Shown: positions 1 to 9,467, numbered from the stretch's first letter. The stretch: DNA of 64,000 nucleotides from Cyanobacteria bacterium M_surface_10_m2_119 (GCA_016882525.1 VGPU01000001.1:1-64000), one strand, 5' to 3'. Program-made: numbers and translations. The notes: a model not told the origin generated them from the sequence alone.

Positions 1-42
1 GGGGGCCCCTCCAACCTCCACCGCCGGAGGCCCTCGGACTGG

Positions 43-1623
43 TCAGTGCCTCTGCGCCGGCGGTGGCTCCGGATCGCCGCCAGGTCGTGGTGGCAGTTCC
101 CGGCCCTTCCGCTGCAGTGGCTCCACAACCCGGCTGAGGGCCAGATCGAGAAATTGGCGCAGGGCGCCATCGCGGCGGTTGAGGTCGTAGTGGCGTTGCA
201 CCACTTCCTGGATGCCGCCATCGCCCCAGGACTGGTCGCGCTCGAAGTAGCTGATGAAACTCGCCCCGGCGATGCGGGTGAGCCAGGCCGCACTCACGGC
301 CTGCAGCGCCCGACTCACCAGCAGCGCCGGCAGGGTGGTGCTCAGGGCGGCGGCCACCAGTCCGACCCCGCCCTTCACCAGCCCCAGGCCCGCCAGGGTG
401 CGGCCCACCGAGAGGGCCAGCTCCTGGGCTGTCGCCCGGCCGAGCTGGATGTCGTAGACCTTGGCAACCTCTACCACCATCTGGGCATTCACCGCGGCGG
501 CGGCCAGCAGATCCACCCCGGGCAGCGGCGTGACCGCCAGCACCCCGGCGCTGATCCAGCCGTAGCGCTCCACCACGGCGGTGCTGTCCTGGCGGCGCTG
601 CTCCGCCAGCAGCCGCCGGCTGGCGTCCCCCAGGTGCCGACTCTGCAGCAGCAGGTTGTCGGCGATCAGTTCTTCCCCGTCGGCGTGGAGCACCGCCGCG
701 ATCCGCCGCAGCAGCGCGTCCACTTCCGGCCTGGGCTGGAGCGGTCGGCCGCCAGGCCGGGGAATGCTCTGGGGCGCGGCGCTGGCGGCCACCACATCCT
801 CGGGTTGGAGCAGCTCCCGGCAGCGGCTGCGCAGCCGCTGCAGCAGCCGCTCTTCTTCCTGTTCGCCCCGCAGGTCGCACTTGTTGAGCACCAGCAGCAG
901 GCGCTTGCCCAGGCTGGCGAGGGCCTGGTAGAGCTCGGCTTCGGTGGCCCTCAGATCGCCGTCCACCACCAGCAGGAGCAGGTCGGCGCGGCTGGCCTGC
1001 TCCCGCGCCCGCCGTCCGCGCTCGGCGCCGTCCACCCCCGCCTCCAGCAGGCCGGGGGTGTCGACCAGCCAGATCGCCCGCTGCAGGCCCCCCAGCCGCA
1101 GCCGATAGCGGCTGGAGACCGTCGTGGATCCCATGGCCGCCCCCACCTCCCCCACCAGCTCCTGCAGCAGGGCCCGGATCAGGCTGGTCTTGCCGGTGGA
1201 GCCCACCCCGAACACCACCACCACCAGGTCGCCCCTCTCCAGTTCAGCCGCCATGCGCTGCTGCTGTTGGCGAAGCGCTTCGCGGGCCACGCTGTCGCGG
1301 ATGCGCTCGAGGGTCTGGTCGATGGCCTCCAGTTGCTGGGCGGCAGCCTGGCGCCGGTTGCTGGGGGCCGCTGGGGCGGTGGCGTCCTCCGCGCCTTGGC
1401 GGCGGCGGCCGCTGATGGCCCGCAACCAGGGCCAGCCCAGCTGGGCCATCAGCAGGGCGGCCCCGAGCACCAGCAGCAGGGCCACCGGTCCCACCAGCCC
1501 GTAGGGCAGCACAGCACTGAGCTGCCAGATCAGCTGGTTGAAGGCCTGGAGCACCAGGCCCACCACCAGCAGTGCTGCCAGGCCCAGGGCGATGGCCAGC
1601 CAGAGGCGGGTGCGGGGGCTCAT
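43..1623 (-). CDS. Membrane-associated GTPase with C-terminal DUF697 domain
   Basis: 526 residues. Two hydrophobic segments (about residues 7-27 and 40-60) are followed by a Gln/Arg-rich helical stretch and then a GTPase core: P-loop GVGSTGKT at 139-146, DTPG at 188-191 and NKCD at 247-250. The last third is hydrophobic and resembles DUF697 (YcjF-type) domains of cyanobacterial Era-like GTPases. Such proteins are expected at the cytoplasmic or thylakoid membrane; the cellular role is not established. I chose the ATG at 1623 because it forms an ATGA overlap with the stop of the upstream penicillin-binding protein gene; an ATG nine codons earlier is also in frame. The overlap implies translational coupling with the cell-wall gene. 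Confidence 0.85.
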   Translation of the reverse strand: MSPRTRLWLAIALGLAALLVVGLVLQAFNQLIWQLSAVLPYGLVGPVALLLVLGAALLMAQLGWPWLRAISGRRRQGAEDATAPAAPSNRRQAAAQQLEAIDQTLERIRDSVAREALRQQQQRMAAELERGDLVVVVFGVGSTGKTSLIRALLQELVGEVGAAMGSTTVSSRYRLRLGGLQRAIWLVDTPGLLEAGVDGAERGRRAREQASRADLLLLVVDGDLRATEAELYQALASLGKRLLLVLNKCDLRGEQEEERLLQRLRSRCRELLQPEDVVAASAAPQSIPRPGGRPLQPRPEVDALLRRIAAVLHADGEELIADNLLLQSRHLGDASRRLLAEQRRQDSTAVVERYGWISAGVLAVTPLPGVDLLAAAAVNAQMVVEVAKVYDIQLGRATAQELALSVGRTLAGLGLVKGGVGLVAAALSTTLPALLVSRALQAVSAAWLTRIAGASFISYFERDQSWGDGGIQEVVQRHYDLNRRDGALRQFLDLALSRVVEPLQRKGRELPPRPGGDPEPPPAQRH

Positions 1624-3728
1624 GGGGAGCTGCGGATGATGGCGCTCCACAGCCCGGCGGCCAGGGCGCTGCTGGCCTGCGTGGGACTGTTGTCGTCGTT
1701 GCCCAGCCAGATGCCGATGACCCAGCGCCGCCTGGGCTCGAAGCCCACGAAGAGCAGGTCACGGTTCTCGTTCGTGGTGCCGGTCTTGCCACCTTCCTGA
1801 CCTCCGAGATAGGCAGCCTGCCCGGTGCCGCCGCGCACCACGGCCCGCAGCAGCTCCTGCATTCGCCCAGCGGTGGCTGCGGGCATCACCCGGCGGCCAG
1901 GGCTGGCGCCACCGCTTCCTCCGGGGCGGCGGCAGCTCTGGGGCGTCTCACTCGTGCAGGTCTCCCCATCCACCACGCGGCGAATGGTGGTGGGGGGATA
2001 CCAGGTGCCGCCATTGGCGACCGCGGCGTAGGCGGCCGTGAGCTCCAGCAAGGTGACCTCGCTCTGCCCGAGGGCCAGCCCAGGCACCTCCGCCAGTGGG
2101 CTGGTGATCCCCAGATCCCGGGCTTTCTGCACCACGGCCTCCAGCCCTACCTTCTGGGCCAGGCGCAGGGCAGAGGTGTTGCTGCTGCGGGCAAAGGCTC
2201 CGCTGAGGCTCAGGCTGCCGCCGCAGGCGCTGGTGAAGGTCTGGCCACGCCACTCCAGGGGGCCACAGGCCACGGGGTCGGTTGCCCGGCCGCCCCGTTC
2301 CAGAACCACCAGGTAGGGGAAGAGCTTGAACGTGCTGCCGGGCTGGCGCAGGGCCATGGTGGCGCGGTTGAACTGGCTCTGGCTGTAGTCCCGCCCCCCG
2401 GCCACCGCCAGGATGCCGCCGGTGCCGGCATCGAGCACCACCACCGCGCCTTCTGTGATCCCCAGGCTGCGACTGCTGGTCACCCGCTGGCGCAGCAAGC
2501 GCTCCACCGTGGCCTGCAGCACAGGGTCGTGGTGGGTGTCGATCAGGAAATTCCCTTCGCGGGCCACGGCTTCGCCCACCTTGGCTTCCAGATCCCGGCG
2601 CACCTGGTCGGTGTAGTAAGGGGCGCCGCGTCCCTGGGTTGCGCTTCGGCAGGCCTTTGGGCTGAGCTGCACCGGACTGCGACGGGCGCGGCGGCCTGCA
2701 TCGGCACGGATCCGCCCGCTGTCGACCATCTTGTTCAGCACGCGGTTGCGCGCATCCAGCGCGGCCTGGGGATCGAAGCAGGGGTCGTAGCCATTGGGTG
2801 ACGGCAGCAGACCCACCAGCAGGGCTGCTTCCTCCAGGCTGAGCCTGGCCGCCGGTTTGTCGAAGAAGTGGCGGCTCGCGTCTTCGAAGCCCCAGCCTGC
2901 CCCCAGGTACACCCGGTTGAGGTAGCTGAGCAGCAGGTCGCGCTTGCTGAAGCGGGCCTCCATCTGCAGGGACACCAGCAGCTCGCGCCACTTGCGCCCC
3001 AGGGTCTCCCCCTGGCCCACCTGCTCGGGATAGAGGCTGCGGGCCAGTTGCTGGGTGAGGGTGCTGCCACCTTCCAGCACCCGCCCGCCCATCAGGTTGG
3101 TCACGAGGGCCCGGGCCGTGCCGATCGGGTCCACGCCGGGGTGCCACCAGAACCGTCCGTCTTCACTGGCCAGCAGTGCATCGATCAGCACGGCCGGGTA
3201 GTCCTCCAGCGCGGCCAGCTCTCGGTGACGCTGGCCCTCCGCACTGGCGATCGTCTTGCCGTTGCGGTCGTAGAGGGCCAGGGGACCCCGCACCGGCGCC
3301 AGGCTGCCCCGGATCGGGGCCTGCACCAGGGCCAGCACCAGGGTGGCCAGGCCGGTGAGGGCCAGACCACCGAGGGCCAGGGTGACCCCCCGCATCAGGC
3401 GCCGTCGCCCGGGGTGGTGGGAACAGTGGAACTCCAGCTCCGGCACCGCGGCCTGCTGGGGGGGGCCGAAGCGCACCCGATCTCCATCCGCGAGCAGCAG
3501 CTCCTGGACCCGCTGGCCCTGCCACCAGAGCCCGTTGGTGGAGTTCTGATCGCGCAGAAGCCAGTAGCGGCCCTGCTGCTCGAGCAGGGCATGGGTGCGG
3601 CTCACGGCCGGATTGGCCAGGCTGATTTCGCAGTCGCCATCACGGCCCAGCCGGTACAGCCCCCCGTGGAGCGTGAGACGGCGGCTGGCTTCGCCAGGCA
3701 GATGCAGGAGCAGCTCGGCCTCAGCCAT
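1620..3728 (-). CDS. Class A penicillin-binding protein (transglycosylase/transpeptidase) with N-terminal FHA domain
   Basis: 702 residues. An FHA domain at about 20-90 (RLGRD 26-30, SRTHALL 43-49, NSTNG 62-66) precedes one membrane helix (113-137). A GT51 glycosyltransferase domain follows, with SEDGRF near 188 and GGSTLTQQLAR at 220-230. The transpeptidase domain carries STFK (465-468, nucleophile Ser465), SSN (515-517) and KTG (648-650). It should polymerise and crosslink peptidoglycan on the periplasmic side, with the FHA domain in the cytosol reading phosphothreonine. The ATG at 3728 overlaps the lspA stop by 8 bases and starts directly at the FHA domain; longer in-frame extensions are translated lspA in another frame. 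All catalytic motifs are intact. Confidence 0.93.
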   Translation of the reverse strand: MAEAELLLHLPGEASRRLTLHGGLYRLGRDGDCEISLANPAVSRTHALLEQQGRYWLLRDQNSTNGLWWQGQRVQELLLADGDRVRFGPPQQAAVPELEFHCSHHPGRRRLMRGVTLALGGLALTGLATLVLALVQAPIRGSLAPVRGPLALYDRNGKTIASAEGQRHRELAALEDYPAVLIDALLASEDGRFWWHPGVDPIGTARALVTNLMGGRVLEGGSTLTQQLARSLYPEQVGQGETLGRKWRELLVSLQMEARFSKRDLLLSYLNRVYLGAGWGFEDASRHFFDKPAARLSLEEAALLVGLLPSPNGYDPCFDPQAALDARNRVLNKMVDSGRIRADAGRRARRSPVQLSPKACRSATQGRGAPYYTDQVRRDLEAKVGEAVAREGNFLIDTHHDPVLQATVERLLRQRVTSSRSLGITEGAVVVLDAGTGGILAVAGGRDYSQSQFNRATMALRQPGSTFKLFPYLVVLERGGRATDPVACGPLEWRGQTFTSACGGSLSLSGAFARSSNTSALRLAQKVGLEAVVQKARDLGITSPLAEVPGLALGQSEVTLLELTAAYAAVANGGTWYPPTTIRRVVDGETCTSETPQSCRRPGGSGGASPGRRVMPAATAGRMQELLRAVVRGGTGQAAYLGGQEGGKTGTTNENRDLLFVGFEPRRRWVIGIWLGNDDNSPTQASSALAAGLWSAIIRSSP

Positions 3729-4218
3729 CACGGTGCTGCTCCGGCTGGAGCAGGTCGATGGCGAAGGCCAGCACCGCCAGATTGATGGCCACGTCGGCGA
3801 GGTTGAAGACCGGGAAGGAGATCGGCACCAGGGCCAGAAAGTCGACCACGGCGCCCAGCCGCCAGCGGTCGAGGCCATTGCCGATGGCCCCGCCCAGCAG
3901 AAAGCCAAGGGCCAGAGTGCGGCTCAAAGACACCCCTCGCCGGGTGGGCCAGGCGATCCAGATGGCCACGGCCAGCGCCACCAGCAGACTCACCAGCCCC
4001 AGCAGGCGCGTGGAGCCGGTGAACAGGCTGAAGGCGGCTCCGGTGTTGGTGGTGAACTGCAGCTCGAGCAGGCCGGGAAGGAAGGGGCGGCTGCCGATCG
4101 GGGCCAGCACCTCGACGGCCCAGAGCTTGCTGAGCTGATCGGCCAGCACCACGGCGGCCGCCAGTCCAAAGCTGAGGCGTCGGTGGCGCGATCCAGGGGC
4201 GTTGGCAGGGGGCCTCAT
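3721..4218 (-). CDS. lspA: Lipoprotein signal peptidase (signal peptidase II)
   Basis: 165 residues with four hydrophobic segments. Family signatures are visible: ADQLSK near the first helix, NTGAAF in the periplasmic loop, GNGLDR and FNLAD; the last two carry the two catalytic aspartates of A8 aspartic peptidases. It removes signal peptides from diacylglyceryl-modified prolipoproteins in the inner membrane. The ATG at 4218 gives the usual length of about 160 residues. It lies 28 bases downstream of bioY on the same strand and overlaps the next gene, so bioY-lspA-PBP-GTPase is probably one transcript. At least one likely substrate is in this window, the RND adaptor lipoprotein. Confidence 0.95.
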   Translation of the reverse strand: MRPPANAPGSRHRRLSFGLAAAVVLADQLSKLWAVEVLAPIGSRPFLPGLLELQFTTNTGAAFSLFTGSTRLLGLVSLLVALAVAIWIAWPTRRGVSLSRTLALGFLLGGAIGNGLDRWRLGAVVDFLALVPISFPVFNLADVAINLAVLAFAIDLLQPEQHRDG

Positions 4219-4246
4219 GCGTGCCGGGCAGCGGAGAGCTGGCGAT

Positions 4247-4864
4247 TCAGGGTTGCACGAGCAGCAGACGCCGCAGCGCCAGGGCCACGACTCCCACCGC
4301 ACAGCAGAGGAGGAGCAGGGAGGGCAGGGGGGCCACTGAGTAGCGCATCGCCAGCAGCGCGGGTTGGATTCCCCAGCGCCCCGCCAGCGCTCCCAGCCCC
4401 AGATTGAGCAGGCCACAGAGCTGGATCACCGCAAGGCCGATCACGGCGGTGCCGGTGAGCTTGAGCACGTCATTCATGCCGGGTTGGCGGGCGAGCTTGC
4501 CCGCCAGCCAACCCGCCGGCACGAACCCGGCCAGATAGCCGAAACCGGGGTCGAGCAGATAGGCGGTGCCGCCGCCGCCGTGAAACACCGGCAACTGGAA
4601 CAGCCCGAGGGTGAGATAGCCGACGGCGGCCAGCAGGGCGCTGCGCGGGCCGCACACCAGGGCCGTGAGCAGCAGGGCCGGCACCTGCAGGGTGATCGGC
4701 AGGGTGCTCAGCTCCCAGGCGCCCCCCTCGCTTCGCCAGGGCACGGCGGCCTGGATCAGGCCTCCCACCAGGATCAACAGCAGACCCGCCAGGGCCCCAC
4801 TCCAGTTGGCAAGCGCCCGCAACGCATCGGCTTCAAGCTCCCCGCAGTCTGAAGGGTCGGGCAA
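4247..4864 (-). CDS. bioY: BioY-family biotin transporter substrate-binding membrane component
   Basis: 205 residues, almost entirely hydrophobic with five or six predicted helices. The segment with LPITLQVPALLLTALVCGPR followed by GYLTLGLFQLPVF and a glycine-rich loop ending LLDPGFGYLAGFVPAGW is typical of BioY S components of ECF transporters. BioY captures biotin, alone or with an EcfAT energising module; no EcfA/EcfT genes are in the window. It is divergent from sipA across 65 bases that contain a TAGGGT hexamer on the bioY strand. Confidence 0.88.
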   Translation of the reverse strand: MPDPSDCGELEADALRALANWSGALAGLLLILVGGLIQAAVPWRSEGGAWELSTLPITLQVPALLLTALVCGPRSALLAAVGYLTLGLFQLPVFHGGGGTAYLLDPGFGYLAGFVPAGWLAGKLARQPGMNDVLKLTGTAVIGLAVIQLCGLLNLGLGALAGRWGIQPALLAMRYSVAPLPSLLLLCCAVGVVALALRRLLLVQP

Positions 4865-4896
4865 GCACCTGGATCCGGAGGGCCCTGCGGCGAGCG

Positions 4897-4902
4897 ACCC
4901 TA
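4897..4902 (-). promoter_or_regulatory. Candidate -10 element for bioY
   Basis: TAGGGT on the minus strand, 33 bases upstream of the bioY ATG, in the short divergent gap with sipA. It matches the TASRGT-like hexamer seen before several other genes here. No clear -35 is visible. This is inference from position and repetition. Confidence 0.35.
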
Positions 4903-4929
4903 ATTTGGCTCCCCCGGTTCTGCCTCTTC

Positions 4930-5226
4930 ATGGCCCCTGATGCGCCGGCTCCCGTCCCCCCTGCCGGAGAGCCCGAGGTCGCCGTTCCACCGTCCTGGAC
5001 GGTGGGCATGGCCGTCCGTCTGGTCCGCCGCCCCGCCTATCTCAAGACTGCCGATCCGATGCCCATGCTCAGGCCCCCGGATCTGATCGGTGTCGAGGAG
5101 ATCGGCCAGGTGGCGGAACTGAGGGCGCTTGGGCAGCTGGCGGTGCGCTTTCGCCGCGGCACATTTCTTCTGGCGGGCGAGAGCCTGGAACCGGTCCCTT
5201 CCGCATCAGGAGCTCCAGGCGCCTGA
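4930..5226 (+). CDS. sipA: SipA-type regulatory protein (DUF3148), NblS-interacting
   Basis: 98 residues. After a Pro/Ala-rich N-terminus comes the cyanobacterial SipA core: VGMAVRLVRRPAYLKTADPM, then PMLRPPDLI, an acidic EEIGQV step and VRFRRGTFLLAGE. In Synechococcus PCC 7942, SipA binds the sensor kinase NblS and modulates stress and high-light signalling; the match is to that family's small beta-rich domain. The ATG at 4930 is the first start. The 3' end overlaps the convergent M16 peptidase gene by 21 bases, so the two messages can form antisense contacts at their ends. Confidence 0.85.
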   Translation: MAPDAPAPVPPAGEPEVAVPPSWTVGMAVRLVRRPAYLKTADPMPMLRPPDLIGVEEIGQVAELRALGQLAVRFRRGTFLLAGESLEPVPSASGAPGA

Positions 5227-6468
5227 GGCAGCCTGGAGGGCGCCTGCCGGGCCGCAGAGGCTCAGATGGGGGTGGGACAGCCAGCGCTGGGCCGCCGCCA
5301 GCAGATCCTGCGGCTGCAGCTGCTCGGCCCGCTCCAGAGCACGCTCCACGTGGTCTTCTCCCAGGCCATAGCCCAGCAGCAGGGCCTGGCGGTCGGCGAC
5401 CTGGCCGCAGGTCTGACGGCCCATCGCATCCTGCCCACGAAACTTCGCCCGGGCCAGGCTGAGGTCCTCCTGGCTCAGGGGGTCGTTCAGCATCCGCTCC
5501 CACTCGTCCTGCAGGCAGCGGGTGGCTTCCTCAGCCCGATCCGCTGAGGTGGAGAGGTGCCACACGAAGGGAGTTGCCCCGCAGCGAGCGGGCATGTGCA
5601 CCCCCACGTCGTAGGCAAGGCCCCGCTCCTCGCGCAGCACCTGAAACAGCCGGCTGGACATGCCCACGCCCAGGTGGGCCTGCAGCAGCCTCAGGGGCAG
5701 GGCGTCGGGATGGCCTAGCGGCACCGTCACCACACCTTGCATCAACACCATCTGTTCGGTGGGCTGCTCCTGCAGCGCCAACCGTTCTCCCGCGATCGCC
5801 GATGCCCCGGCCCTGGCGATCGGCAGGCCGCTGGGCCAGGGGCGAGCGGCCAGCTCGTCCTGCAGCCTGGCCAGCGGGCTCGGTTCGAGATCGCCGCAGA
5901 GCACCAGCACCGCTCCCAGGCTCCCCAGCTGTTTCACCAGGGGTTTCAGCGCGCTGGCTGCCAGCTGCTGCAGATCCTCGGGATCGCCGAGGGGGTCATG
6001 CCCATAGGGGCCGTCCCCGTAGAGCTGCTGACGCAGGCGGTCGTGGGCCAGCTGGAAGGGATCCTCCTGTTGCCGCTGGAGGTTCTGCAGGTTGAGTTCC
6101 CGTTCCAGTTCCACCTGCTCGGCGGCAAGGCTGGGGGCGGCCGCCATGGTGAGCAGCAGGGGCACGAGCTCGCAGCTGTCCTCACTGGCGCACTTGAGGC
6201 TCAGCACCAGGCAGTCTTCGCTGGCCTCAGCTCGCAGGGCGGCCCCGCGCCCTTCCACCCGCTCCGCGAGGGCATCTGCATCCAGGTCGCCCGCCCCCCG
6301 CGTCATGGTGCCGGCCAGGAGCTGCATGGCGCCTCGCTGACCCGCCGGGTCGAGACTGCTGCCTCCCCGGATCCACAGGCGGGCTGCCAGCAGGCCGGCG
6401 CCCGGGCGCTGTTGCTGCACCAATGGCAGTCCCCCGGGCAGGGTGCTGTGGTGCCAGGGGTGGCTCAT
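5206..6468 (-). CDS. M16 peptidase-like protein lacking the zinc site (partner subunit)
   Basis: 420 residues with the two-lobed M16 (pitrilysin/processing peptidase) fold. At the position of the HxxEH zinc motif the protein reads MQLLAGTMTRGAG, so the metal ligands are absent. This is how the non-catalytic partner of two-gene bacterial M16 systems looks; the adjacent gene supplies the active HFLEH motif. The start ATG at 6468 overlaps the upstream gene's stop in an ATGA, giving coupled translation and probably 1:1 subunits. Family knowledge suggests cleavage of small peptides; substrates are unknown. Confidence 0.9.
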   Translation of the reverse strand: MSHPWHHSTLPGGLPLVQQQRPGAGLLAARLWIRGGSSLDPAGQRGAMQLLAGTMTRGAGDLDADALAERVEGRGAALRAEASEDCLVLSLKCASEDSCELVPLLLTMAAAPSLAAEQVELERELNLQNLQRQQEDPFQLAHDRLRQQLYGDGPYGHDPLGDPEDLQQLAASALKPLVKQLGSLGAVLVLCGDLEPSPLARLQDELAARPWPSGLPIARAGASAIAGERLALQEQPTEQMVLMQGVVTVPLGHPDALPLRLLQAHLGVGMSSRLFQVLREERGLAYDVGVHMPARCGATPFVWHLSTSADRAEEATRCLQDEWERMLNDPLSQEDLSLARAKFRGQDAMGRQTCGQVADRQALLLGYGLGEDHVERALERAEQLQPQDLLAAAQRWLSHPHLSLCGPAGALQAASGAWSS

Positions 6469-7775
6469 GCGGGCACCACCTCCAGCACGCAGGCCCGCTC
6501 CGGATTGAGTTGCGGAAGGCACTGCCGTTGCAGCCGGTCGGGATCCCAGTCGTCGAGAGCCAGGAGCGGCGCCTCCAGGTTGCGGTGGTGTTGCCAGAGG
6601 TGGTTGCTTGCCAAGGCTCCGGCAACACCCCCTGCCGATTCCAGACCGAAGCGGTAGCCATTGGCCACCAGCCGGCAGGTGCGCTGCCATTCTTCCGGCC
6701 CGATCTCACCGGAGGCCAGCTCGCGCAGCACCTCCTCCGTCGCTTCTCTTACGGAGGACAGATCCTCGGGGCTGCAGATCGCCTCCAGCAGAGCCAGGCT
6801 GCCGCATTCCATCACGTGCAGATCGAGGTCGATGCTCTCCACCAGCCGCAGCTCTTCACGAAGGCGGCGCACCAGCCGGCTGCGGCGGCCCTCGGCCAGC
6901 AGGCTCGTGAGCAGATCGGCGCCCATCACCGCGGTGAGGTCGTGGGCCGCCGGCAGGCACCAGGCCATCAGCAGTCGGGCGGACTCCAGCCGGGGCAGGG
7001 CGATGCGATGGCTGCCGGGGCGCACCTGCAACGGCGGGATCGGATTCGCGTCGCCGGAACGGGGCAGGTGGGCCAGGGGGCTGGCGGCGATCGCCGCCTG
7101 GATCGCCTGCGTGTGGGCCTGCTCGCCCTGGAGCGGCCCGCAGAGGCTGAGCACGCAGCGATCGCCGCGGTACAGCCGCTGCTGAAACGCAGCCATGCTT
7201 TCCGGGGTGTGGGCCAGAAGCAGGTCCCGGCGGCCGAGGATCGGTGCGCCGTAGGGGTGATCCCCGCAGGCGTCCGTCAGCAGCCGCTGCAGGGCCACCT
7301 CCTCCGGCTGGTCCTCGCTCTGGGCCAGTTCCTCGAGCACCACCTGGCGCTCCATCTGAAACGCATCCCGCTCCAGCCGCGGCTCGAGCACCAGCTCGAG
7401 CAGCAGCTCGACCGCCTCGGCGGCGGCAGCCGGCGGGATGAGCACGTGGTAGTGCACGTCGTCAAAGCCGGTGGCGGCGTTGCTGCTCCCCCCCAGGGCT
7501 TCGATCCGCCAGTCGAACTCGCCCGCTTCGAGGCGGGTGCTGCCCTTGAAGACCATGTGTTCGAGGAAGTGGGCGATCCCGCTTTCCTCGGGTTTTTCAA
7601 ACAGGCTGCCGGCCCGACACCAGAGGTCCACGCAGATCAGCGGACTGTCCGGCAGATCCAGGCTCACCACCTGGGCACCGCTGGCCAGCTCCGCAATCTG
7701 CGGGGCCTGGAGGCCTGGCAGCAGGGCAGGGGTGGGGGCCAGGGGCAAGGGGTCAGGACATGGCAGGATCCGCAT
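6465..7775 (-). CDS. M16 family zinc peptidase, catalytic subunit
   Basis: 436 residues. The inverted zinc motif HFLEH lies at 69-73, followed by MVFKGST and, about 75 residues later, the ERQVVLEEL helix that provides the third zinc ligand. It resembles insulinase-type processing peptidases of cyanobacteria. It forms an overlapping pair with the zinc-less homologue downstream. The ATG at 7775 is only 34 bases from the pcyA ATG on the other strand, so the two promoters must overlap or lie inside the coding regions. A slightly later start cannot be excluded because the first 30 residues are low-complexity. Confidence 0.92.
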   Translation of the reverse strand: MRILPCPDPLPLAPTPALLPGLQAPQIAELASGAQVVSLDLPDSPLICVDLWCRAGSLFEKPEESGIAHFLEHMVFKGSTRLEAGEFDWRIEALGGSSNAATGFDDVHYHVLIPPAAAAEAVELLLELVLEPRLERDAFQMERQVVLEELAQSEDQPEEVALQRLLTDACGDHPYGAPILGRRDLLLAHTPESMAAFQQRLYRGDRCVLSLCGPLQGEQAHTQAIQAAIAASPLAHLPRSGDANPIPPLQVRPGSHRIALPRLESARLLMAWCLPAAHDLTAVMGADLLTSLLAEGRRSRLVRRLREELRLVESIDLDLHVMECGSLALLEAICSPEDLSSVREATEEVLRELASGEIGPEEWQRTCRLVANGYRFGLESAGGVAGALASNHLWQHHRNLEAPLLALDDWDPDRLQRQCLPQLNPERACVLEVVPA

Positions 7776-7809
7776 TCTGCTGGCTGGTGCATCCGTGGTG
7801 AGAGCTCCC

Positions 7810-8538
7810 ATGCCCCAGGGACTTCCCCTGCACCCCCTCGTCGACCAGCTGGCGGAGCGGATCCGCCAGGCCTGGGCCCCCTTGCCCGCCCTGGCCGACC
7901 TGCCGGTGGATCCAGACCTCGAGGCCATCAGCGGCAGCCTCGATGGCGAGGCCCTGTTTATCCGCAACGAGCTCTTCTGCAGCCGTGGGTTGCGCAAAAT
8001 TCACCTGGAGACCGCACGGCTTGGTCTCGGTCTGCAGATCCTCCACTGCGTCTGGTTCCCCGATCCCCGCTTCGACCTGCCGGTGTTCGGCGCCGACATC
8101 GTCGCCAGCCCGGCCGGGGTGTCTGCCGCCGTCGTCGACCTCTCGCCGGTGGGTGACGCCCTGCCCCCCGCTGTGGTGGAGCGCCTGGAGGGCCTGCCGC
8201 CACGCCCCTTCAGCCAGGAGCGCCCCCTGCCGGAGTGGGGCACGATCTTTTCCCCCTTTGTGCGCTTCATGCGTCCGGCGGATGCGGGGGAGGAGCAGTC
8301 CTTCATCGCTCTGGTGAGTGACTACCTCACCGTGCTTGCCGAGGCCAGTGCCCAGGTGGAGCCGCAGCCGATCAGCCACCCCGATACGGTGAGACGGCAC
8401 GCAGGTCAGCTCTCCTATTGCCGGCAGCAGAAGCGCAACGACAAGACGCGACGAGTGCTGGAGAAGGCCTTCAACCCGGCCTGGGCGGAGCGGTACATCG
8501 AAGAGCTCCTCTTCGACGACCCCGTTCCCCTCGCCTGA
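7810..8538 (+). CDS. pcyA: Phycocyanobilin:ferredoxin oxidoreductase
   Basis: 242 residues, the normal size. PcyA reduces biliverdin IXalpha to phycocyanobilin with ferredoxin electrons, supplying the phycobilisome chromophore. The conserved stretch ILHCVWFP followed by LPVFGADIV is present; His79 and Asp96 have the same 17-residue spacing as catalytic His88/Asp105 of the Synechocystis enzyme. The start is ATG 7810; longer upstream frames are antisense of the M16 gene. Its TGA overlaps the devB ATG by one base (TGATG), so it may be co-transcribed with devBCA. Confidence 0.96.
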   Translation: MPQGLPLHPLVDQLAERIRQAWAPLPALADLPVDPDLEAISGSLDGEALFIRNELFCSRGLRKIHLETARLGLGLQILHCVWFPDPRFDLPVFGADIVASPAGVSAAVVDLSPVGDALPPAVVERLEGLPPRPFSQERPLPEWGTIFSPFVRFMRPADAGEEQSFIALVSDYLTVLAEASAQVEPQPISHPDTVRRHAGQLSYCRQQKRNDKTRRVLEKAFNPAWAERYIEELLFDDPVPLA

Positions 8539-9467
8539 TGCCCCGTCGTTTGGCCAGTCTGTTGGCCAGGCCCTGGTTGCTGGCCGGCACGGTTCTGCTG
8601 GCGCTGCTTGTGCTGGTGCTCGCCAGCCGTCGGTGGATGCCGGCACCGGTTCCCGCCCCCGCGTCGACGCCATCCGAGCGGCCCGCGGCCGCGCCTGAGG
8701 CCGTCTCCGCCCTGGGCACCCTGCAGCCAGCCGGCGACATCCGCCGCCTGGCTCCCCCCAGCAGTGCCATGGGTGGCAGCCCGCGCCTGATCACCCTGCA
8801 CGTGCAGGAGGGGGATCGCGTGGACCGGGGTCAGCTGCTGGCCACCTTTGACAGCCGCCCCAGGCTGCTGGCCGATCTCTCTGCCGTCACCGCACGCATC
8901 GAGACTCTCCGGGTGCAGATCCGCATGCAGGAGCGGGAGGTGGCCCGCTACCAGAGTGCGGCCGATTCCGGAGCTGCCGCCATGGTGCTTCTGGAAGAAA
9001 AGAAAGACGAACTGGTGAGCCTGCAGGGGCAGCTGCGGGAGGCCACGGCCCAACGCCAGGCGTTGCAGGTCGACCTCGCGGACAGCGAACTGCGGGCTCC
9101 GATCGCAGGGGCCGTGCTCAAGATCCACAGCCGGCCGGGGGAACGGCCCGGTGACCAGGGGGTCCTGGAGCTGGGCGCCAGTGATCGCATGGAGGCCATT
9201 GCCGAGGTCTATGAAAGCGACATCAACCGGGTGAAGCTGGGCCAGCGCGTTCAGTTGGTGAGCGAGAACGGCGGTTTTGCCGGCACCCTCGGTGCTCGGG
9301 TGATCCGCATCTCCCCCCAGGTGCGGCAGCGCAGCGTGCTCTCCACCGACCCCACTGGCGACGCCGATGCCCGGGTGGTCGAGGTGAGGTTGGCCCTCGA
9401 TCCCGCGGCGGCAACAGCGGTGCGGGACCTGGCCGGTCTGAAGGTGATCGCCCGCTTCACGCCGTGA
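8538..9467 (+). CDS. devB: DevB-like membrane fusion protein of an ABC exporter
   Basis: 309 residues. One N-terminal membrane anchor (about 10-30) and a Pro/Ala linker precede a HlyD-type core: a biotinyl-lipoyl-like half motif, a coiled coil over about 110-190 rich in Glu/Gln/Arg, and a second half motif (SELRAPIAGAVLKI). It would bridge the inner-membrane ABC transporter to an outer-membrane channel. The start ATG shares a base with the pcyA stop. In Anabaena DevBCA exports heterocyst glycolipids; in unicellular species the substrate is not known. Confidence 0.88.
   Translation: MPRRLASLLARPWLLAGTVLLALLVLVLASRRWMPAPVPAPASTPSERPAAAPEAVSALGTLQPAGDIRRLAPPSSAMGGSPRLITLHVQEGDRVDRGQLLATFDSRPRLLADLSAVTARIETLRVQIRMQEREVARYQSAADSGAAAMVLLEEKKDELVSLQGQLREATAQRQALQVDLADSELRAPIAGAVLKIHSRPGERPGDQGVLELGASDRMEAIAEVYESDINRVKLGQRVQLVSENGGFAGTLGARVIRISPQVRQRSVLSTDPTGDADARVVEVRLALDPAAATAVRDLAGLKVIARFTP

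Noticed and set aside
46-1800. Open frame of 584 codons antisense to the GTPase
   Set aside because: Gln/His/Pro-rich shadow of the GTPase and penicillin-binding protein genes.
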